Positions 6,199 through 14,518 of a DNA stretch of 14,518 bases are shown in pieces. Positions within the stretch are counted from its first letter, which is position 1, and every line of letters starts with the position of its first letter. The stretch is from assembly GCA_035947555.1 (NCBI GenBank), contig DASZJZ010000299.1:1-14518 (forward strand), read 5' to 3'. The position numbers were made by a program, and so were the translations under genes. This DNA is from JACVRW01 sp035947555 (GTDB lineage Bacteria > Actinomycetota > Thermoleophilia > Solirubrobacterales > Thermoleophilaceae). Below the pieces are notes generated by a model. The model had not been told where the DNA came from. It was given only the letters and a program-made list of their open reading frames with translations, and did not search any database.

Positions 6199-7288
6199 GC
6201 GGGTTCGGGCGCTGGGGCTCGCTGCGCCGCGCGAGCCGCGCTTCTTCGAGTCCGAGCTGCCCCCGGCGGGCGAGGGCCAGTTCCGGGTGGAGACGGTCTT
6301 CACCGGGCTGTCGGCCGGCACCGAACTCACGTACTACAAGGGCACCAATCCGTACCTGCATGCCGCCTTCGACGAGGAGTACGGCGTCTTCCGGGAGGGC
6401 CGGCCGGGGGCCGCCTATCCGGTGGAGCGGCTGGGCTACATGGAGGTCGGCCGGGTGGTCGAGAGCCGCAGCGCCGCGGTTGAGCCCGGGCAGCTCGTGG
6501 CAATGGCCTACGGTCACCGGACCGCGCACGTCGCCGACGCCGCGCGGGAGCGCTTCGTGGTCCTGCCCGACGACGTGGACCCGCTCCTGGGCGTCTACGT
6601 GGCGCACATGGGGCCGATCTGCGCCAACGGCCTGCTCCATGCGGCTGCGGAGCTGGCGCACGGCGAGGTCCGCGCTCTAGGCGCCGGGGTGGAAGGACGC
6701 CACGTCGTGGTGGTGGGCGCCGGCGTGGTCGGGCTGGTGACCGCCCTGTTCGCGGCCGAGCACGGAGCGGCCGCGGTGGCCGTGGTAGATCCGAGCTCCA
6801 GCAGGCTGGCCGCCGCCGAGAAGCTCGGGCTGCGGGGGGTGCCCGAGCGGCCCGACGTCTGGCAAGGCTTCAAGGACGAGTGGGCGCATGCTCCGCGCGA
6901 CCGCGGGGCCGACCTGGTCTTCCAGTGCCGCGGCCGCGCCGCCAGCCTCGCGCTCGCGCTGCGCTGCCTGCGCCCGCAGGGCACGGTGGTCGACCTCGCC
7001 TTCTACCAGGACGCCGCCGAGGCGGTGCGCCTCGGCGAGGAGTTCCACCACAACGGCCTGACCATCCGCTGCGCCCAGATCTCAAGGGTGCCCCGGGGTC
7101 TCGGCCCGGCCTGGAGCCGGGACCGCCTGTCGGGCGAGACGATCGAGCTGCTTCGCCGCCGGGGTCCGGCCATGCGGAAGGCGCTGATCAGCGACGTGCT
7201 GCCGCTCGACGAGGCTCCGCGTCTATTTGCGCAACTGGCCGCCCGCGAGCGCGAGGTCCTGCAGGCGGTCTTCACCGTGTCGGCCTGA
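6191..7288 (+). CDS. Zinc-less MDR dehydrogenase, SAGTE type (BchC-like)
   Basis: This is a 365-residue medium-chain dehydrogenase/reductase. The N-terminal GroES-like domain has TGLSAGTELTYYKG at 38-51 in place of the usual GVCGTD, so the catalytic zinc cysteine is absent, and there is no four-cysteine structural zinc site. This SAGTE pattern is seen in the bacteriochlorophyllide dehydrogenase (BchC)-like branch, often labelled 'zinc-binding alcohol dehydrogenase' despite lacking the ligands. The Rossmann domain follows with VVVVGAGVVGLVTALFAA at 172-189 and FQCRGRAASLALALRCLRPQG later on. The GTG at 6191 lies inside the last codons of the oxidoreductase gene (GTGTCTGA overlap) and starts the protein at the expected place. 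A related gene sits at 13978. It presumably acts with the Gfo/Idh/MocA enzyme on one substrate; no photosynthesis gene is present, so a pigment role is not supported. Confidence 0.87.
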   Translation: MSERVRALGLAAPREPRFFESELPPAGEGQFRVETVFTGLSAGTELTYYKGTNPYLHAAFDEEYGVFREGRPGAAYPVERLGYMEVGRVVESRSAAVEPGQLVAMAYGHRTAHVADAARERFVVLPDDVDPLLGVYVAHMGPICANGLLHAAAELAHGEVRALGAGVEGRHVVVVGAGVVGLVTALFAAEHGAAAVAVVDPSSSRLAAAEKLGLRGVPERPDVWQGFKDEWAHAPRDRGADLVFQCRGRAASLALALRCLRPQGTVVDLAFYQDAAEAVRLGEEFHHNGLTIRCAQISRVPRGLGPAWSRDRLSGETIELLRRRGPAMRKALISDVLPLDEAPRLFAQLAAREREVLQAVFTVSA

Positions 7289-8416
7289 CGCCCGCGCGAT
7301 CACCTGCTCGTACAGCTCGACGTAGCGGTCGGCCATCGCACCCGCCGAGAAGCGCTCGACCGCGGCCCGCCGGCAGGCGGCCGGATCGATCTCGTCGAGT
7401 CGACCGAGGTAGCCGGCGAGCTCCTCCTCACCGGCGGCCAGGAAGCCGGTCACGCCGTGCTCGACGATGTCGCGCAGCGCGCCGCGGCGCAGCGCGACCA
7501 CCGGCGTGCCGCAGGCCAGCGCCTCGATCGCCGCCGTGGCGCCGGGCTCCTCCCAGCGGACCGGACACACGAGCGCGCGGGCCTGTGCCAGGAGCCGCAG
7601 GGTGGCGACCCGGTCGAGACTGCCGAGCCACGCCACCCGTTCGTCCTCGAAGGGCCGCACTTCGTCCAGGTAGTAGCGCACGTCGCGCAAGTTGCACCAG
7701 GCCTCGCCCGGCTCGGCCAGCTTGCCGCGGAGCGCCGCCGCGCTCGTCAGGCCGGCCACCGGGCCCGCCATCACGAGCTCGAGCCCCAGCCGGCGGCACA
7801 GTCGCGCCGCGACGTCGGCGCCCTTCTCCGGCGTAAGGCGCCCGATCACGGCGAGCGGACCGTCCTTGTGCGGGTGGTAGGGGTACTCGTCCACGTTGAC
7901 GGCGAGTGGCACGGCGGCCAGGGTCTGGGCGCGCAGGTTGGGCGGCGCCAGCTCCACCTGGCGCCGCGACACGCCGTTGAAGAACAGCCGTCCTCGCCCG
8001 TCCAGCGTCGAGTAGAAGGCGTGGTGCTTTCCCAGGTCCCAGTGCAGCGTCTGAAGCGCCGGCGGACCGTCCTCGCGACCGGCGAGGGCGGCCGCGCCGA
8101 CGACCTCCTGGTGGTCGTGGACGAGGTCGATGTCCGGTGCATCCCGGAGCTCCTCGAGCACCCGGTGCATGTGGGCATGGGCGAGGCCCACCACCCGGTT
8201 GTAGGGTTGGGCCAGCTGCTCGAACTGCCCCCGCTCGAAGACCGAGACGCGGCGATCGACCTCGATCCGGCTCTCCCCCACCGTCGCCAGCACCACCCGG
8301 TGGCCGCGCGCACGCAGCTCCGGGATCAGCGTGGCGAGCACGTTCTCGATGCCGCCGTAGCCCGACGGGGGCACCGGCAGCCAAGGCCCCGCGTTGACGA
8401 GGATGGTCCGGCCCAT
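7223..8416 (-). CDS. Family 4 glycosyltransferase (GT-B fold)
   Basis: This 397-residue enzyme should be a retaining glycosyltransferase using a nucleotide sugar. The N-terminal half has ILVNAGPWLPVPPSGYGGIE (5-24), the glycine-rich loop of GT4 enzymes, and DLVHDHQEV (97-105). The donor half has LAVIGRLTPEKGAD (188-201), LVMAGP (214-219), VAWLGSL (261-267), and the E-x7-E motif at E290 and E298 within EEPGATAAIEALACGTPVVA. No membrane helix or signal peptide is seen. The ATG at 8416 is preceded by a modest GGAG. The final ~22 residues (after about 375) look unlike the family and lie in the 66-base region that overlaps the 3' end of the plus-strand dehydrogenase; the stop has probably drifted downstream. 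It lies 51 bases after lhr on the same strand, but its functional partners are more likely the other sugar genes. Confidence 0.92.
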   Translation of the reverse strand: MGRTILVNAGPWLPVPPSGYGGIENVLATLIPELRARGHRVVLATVGESRIEVDRRVSVFERGQFEQLAQPYNRVVGLAHAHMHRVLEELRDAPDIDLVHDHQEVVGAAALAGREDGPPALQTLHWDLGKHHAFYSTLDGRGRLFFNGVSRRQVELAPPNLRAQTLAAVPLAVNVDEYPYHPHKDGPLAVIGRLTPEKGADVAARLCRRLGLELVMAGPVAGLTSAAALRGKLAEPGEAWCNLRDVRYYLDEVRPFEDERVAWLGSLDRVATLRLLAQARALVCPVRWEEPGATAAIEALACGTPVVALRRGALRDIVEHGVTGFLAAGEEELAGYLGRLDEIDPAACRRAAVERFSAGAMADRYVELYEQVIARASGRHGEDRLQDLALAGGQLRK

Positions 8417-8467
8417 GTGCGGCTCCGGCTACCCGAGACGGGCGCGAGAAACCGCGGCTGCCCGCGC

Positions 8468-12577
<4,110 letters not shown>

Positions 12578-12652
12578 GCGCCAGATTCTCGCACCCGCGT
12601 GAGTGGTACAAAGTGGCCTATCCCCCGAGCCGGCGACGATCCAGCCCTCCAC
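12578..12652. promoter_or_regulatory. Compact divergent start zone between lhr and the riboflavin-type fusion gene
   Basis: About 75 bases (only 21 if the fusion gene began at the earlier in-frame GTG at 12599) separate two divergently read genes, so both promoters must overlap each other or the coding starts. Neither gene has a clear Shine-Dalgarno site here. A near-palindrome AGATTCT around 12583-12589 could act as a weak -10-like element on either strand; this is speculative. Confidence 0.35.
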
Positions 12653-13981
12653 GTGCCCCTGCCACGGGAGGTGGCCCGGCTCGACATCGGCACGGCGGCC
12701 GGCGAGTTCGACCTCCACGCGTTCGAGTGCGACTCCGGCTTCGTGTATCTCGGCCTCGTCAAGGGCGAGCTCGGCGACGGCCGGGGCGTGCTCGCCCGCG
12801 TCCACTCCGAGTGCCTGACCGGCGACGCGCTCGGCTCGCTGCGCTGCGACTGCGGGGTGCAGCTGCGCACCTCGCTCCGCTCGATCGCGGCCGAGGGGCG
12901 CGGCGTGCTGATCTACGCGACCGGCCACGAGGGGCGCTCCATCGGCCTGATCGAGAAGCTGCGCGCCTACGTCCTGCAGGAGGACGGCCTCGACACCGTC
13001 GACGCGAACCACCGCCTCGGCCTGCCGGCCGACGGGCGCGACTACCGCGACGCCGCGGCCTGCCTGCGGCTGCTCGGCGTGCGCTCGGTGCGGCTGCTCA
13101 CCAACAACCCGCGCAAGGAGGCCGGTTTGCGCGACGCCGGCATCGCCGTGGACGGCGTCGTGCCGCTGCCGACCACGCCGCACCTGCGCAACGCCGGGTA
13201 CCTGGCGACGAAGGAACGGCGGCTGAGCCACGTGGAGCCGGCGGGCAGCCCTCCGGTGGACGGCGTGGGCGAGGCCGTGGACGTCACGCCGCTGGTGGGC
13301 CCCGGCGGCGCGCCGGCCTGCCGGCCCTTCGTGCTCCTCAAGTACGCGCAGACGCTCGACGGGCGGATCGCCACGCGCAGCGGGGACTCGAAGTGGATCA
13401 GCGGCGAGCCCGAGCGGCGCATCTCGCACGCGCTGCGCGCGGCCTGCGACGGCGTGCTCGTCGGCGTGGGGACGGCGATCGCCGACGACCCGCAGCTGAC
13501 GGTGCGGCTGGTGGCCGGCTCCACGCCGCTTCGCATCGTGCTCGACTCCGGCTTGCGCCTGCCGCTCGAGCGCAAGCTCCTCGACGGGGGCGCCTCCACG
13601 CTCGTCGTCACGACCGCGCGGTCGGCGCCGGAGCGTCGCCGCCAGCTCGAGCGGTGCGGCGTCGGCGTCCGGCTCGTCGCGGCGGGCCCCGACGGCGTGG
13701 ACCTCGCCGAGACGCTGGCGCTCCTGCGCGCGGCGGGCGTGCGCTCCCTGCTCGTGGAGGGCGGGGCGAAGGTGATCACCTCCTTCCTCGCAGCCGGCCT
13801 CGTCGATCGGCTGGTGGTGGGGATCGCCCCCACGATCGTGGGCACGGGCACCGAGGCCGTCGGCGACCTGCACGTGGCTCGCATCGCGAACGGCCTGCGC
13901 CTCACCGGGCGCTCCGTCTATACCGCCGGCGACGACCTGCTGGTGGCCGCCGACGTGGCCGGGGCGGGCACGCCGGCGTGA
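12653..13981 (+). CDS. ribA: Fused GTP cyclohydrolase II / RibD-type pyrimidine reductase
   Basis: The first domain should open GTP to 2,5-diamino-6-ribosylamino-pyrimidinone 5'-phosphate, releasing formate and pyrophosphate; the second should reduce the ribosyl group with NADPH. Domain 1 (about 8-195) has RVHSECLTGDALGSLRCDCG with the zinc ligands Cys54, Cys65 and Cys67, GHEGRSIGL at 91-99, the catalytic Asp127/Arg129 in PADGRDY, and LLTNNPRK at 148-155. A flexible Pro/Gly linker (about 196-223) leads to a RibD C-terminal domain: PFVLLKYAQTLDGRIA (225-240), SKWISG (246-251), GVGTAIADDPQLTVR (271-285) and LLVEGGAKVITSFL (366-379). There is no zinc deaminase domain and no DHBP synthase domain, unlike common RibBA and RibD proteins. 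The start is uncertain: GTG at 12653 places the cysteines exactly as in E. coli RibA, but 12599 or 12671 are possible. Its stop overlaps the next start (GTGA). Confidence 0.93.
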   Translation: MPLPREVARLDIGTAAGEFDLHAFECDSGFVYLGLVKGELGDGRGVLARVHSECLTGDALGSLRCDCGVQLRTSLRSIAAEGRGVLIYATGHEGRSIGLIEKLRAYVLQEDGLDTVDANHRLGLPADGRDYRDAAACLRLLGVRSVRLLTNNPRKEAGLRDAGIAVDGVVPLPTTPHLRNAGYLATKERRLSHVEPAGSPPVDGVGEAVDVTPLVGPGGAPACRPFVLLKYAQTLDGRIATRSGDSKWISGEPERRISHALRAACDGVLVGVGTAIADDPQLTVRLVAGSTPLRIVLDSGLRLPLERKLLDGGASTLVVTTARSAPERRRQLERCGVGVRLVAAGPDGVDLAETLALLRAAGVRSLLVEGGAKVITSFLAAGLVDRLVVGIAPTIVGTGTEAVGDLHVARIANGLRLTGRSVYTAGDDLLVAADVAGAGTPA

Positions 13982-14518
13982 GAGCCCGGACGGTCCGCTT
14001 CGTCGCGCCGTACCGGGTCGAGGTCGGGGACGTGGAGGTTCCCGAGCCGCAGGACGGCCAGCTGCTCGTCCGGGCGGAGCACTCCGGCATCAGCGCCGGC
14101 ACAGAGATGCTCGCGTTCAGGGGCGAGCTGGATCCCAGCCTGCCGCGCGACGAGGCGCTCGGCGCGCTGTCGGGCACCTTCGCCTACCCGTTCCCGTACG
14201 GCTACGCCGTCGTCGGGCGGGTCGAGCGCTCGCGCGCGGGCATACCGGACGGCGCGCGGGTGTTCGCCTTCCACCCCCACCAGGACCTGTTCGTGGTGGA
14301 CGAGGCCGACGCCGTCGAGATCGACGGCGGCGATCCCCGGCTGGCGGCGCTGCTGCCGCTGGTCGAGACGGGACTCCAGATCTCGCTCGACGCGGCGCCG
14401 CGCCTGGGCGAGGAGGTCGTGGTGCTGGGCCTGGGCTGCGTCGGGACGCTCGCCGCCGCCCTGCTGGCCCGCGCGGGCGCGCGCGTGATCGGCAGCGAGC
14501 CGGACCCGGCGCGGCGCC
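13978..14518 (+). CDS. Second SAGTE-type MDR dehydrogenase, 5' part (runs off the window)
   Basis: The first 180 residues of a medium-chain dehydrogenase/reductase are visible. It starts at GTG in a GTGA overlap with the stop of the fusion gene, so the two are made together. The N-terminal domain has SGISAGTEMLAFRGEL at 36-51, lacking the zinc cysteine as the gene at 6191 does, then FPYGYAVVGRVE at 72-83. The Rossmann motif GLGCVG is at 151-156 in VVVLGLGCVGTLAA. The shared SAGTE motif and fold mark it as the same BchC-like subfamily as the 6191 gene, although overall identity looks moderate. Coupling to a GTP cyclohydrolase II/reductase suggests it acts on a pyrimidine- or pterin-derived product, which is inference. 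The C-terminal half is outside the window. Confidence 0.88.
   Translation, partial: MRARTVRFVAPYRVEVGDVEVPEPQDGQLLVRAEHSGISAGTEMLAFRGELDPSLPRDEALGALSGTFAYPFPYGYAVVGRVERSRAGIPDGARVFAFHPHQDLFVVDEADAVEIDGGDPRLAALLPLVETGLQISLDAAPRLGEEVVVLGLGCVGTLAAALLARAGARVIGSEPDPARR

Noticed and set aside
6191..7288. Role in bacteriochlorophyll synthesis for the SAGTE dehydrogenase
   Set aside because: The resemblance to BchC is at subfamily level only, and no pigment or photosynthesis gene is present.
12578..13873. 432-residue N-terminal extension of the lhr frame
   Set aside because: It is antisense to the GCH II/reductase fusion, is low-complexity and has no Lhr similarity; the helicase homology begins right after the GTG at 12577.

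Overview
The window is very GC-rich (by eye 70% or more), packed with genes, uses many GTG starts and has long antisense open frames. Together with the proteins found (a mycobacterial-type GpgS, a full-length Lhr helicase, an actinobacterial-style NhaA), this points to a high-GC Actinomycetota, plausibly a Thermoleophilia/Solirubrobacterales-type lineage. The placement is inference; there is no rRNA or other marker to confirm it.

Layout. (A) 1-3452, minus strand, read right to left: a carbamoyltransferase (1770-3452), a family 2 glycosyltransferase (911-1762), a small 95-aa protein (591-878) and an NhaA Na+/H+ antiporter fragment that runs off the left edge. The nhaA copy looks broken: it has no usable start codon and lacks about 40 internal residues. 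(B) 3453-3582 is a divergent control region with a strong ribosome binding site on each side and a short hairpin. (C) 3583-7288, plus strand: a DJ-1/PfpI-type protein, then a tight set of glucosyl-3-phosphoglycerate synthase (GpgS), a Gfo/Idh/MocA oxidoreductase and a zinc-less MDR dehydrogenase with an SAGTE motif. (D) 7223-12577, minus strand: a family 4 glycosyltransferase, whose 3' end overlaps the dehydrogenase tail to tail, preceded by the large helicase Lhr. (E) 12653-14518, plus strand: a fused GTP cyclohydrolase II / RibD-type pyrimidine reductase, translationally coupled to a second SAGTE-type MDR dehydrogenase cut by the right edge.

How it fits together. Regions A-D carry three glycosyltransferases of different families, a carbamoyltransferase and two oxidoreductases, suggesting synthesis and decoration of a sugar compound (a glucosylglycerate-type solute or a surface/secondary glycan). 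Region E opens what looks like a second small pathway from GTP through a diaminopyrimidine intermediate. It has the reductase but no visible deaminase, and ends in the same unusual MDR subfamily as region C. That recurrence and the fusion enzyme are the best leads to something undescribed. No tRNA, rRNA, CRISPR array, insertion sequence or phage gene was seen.
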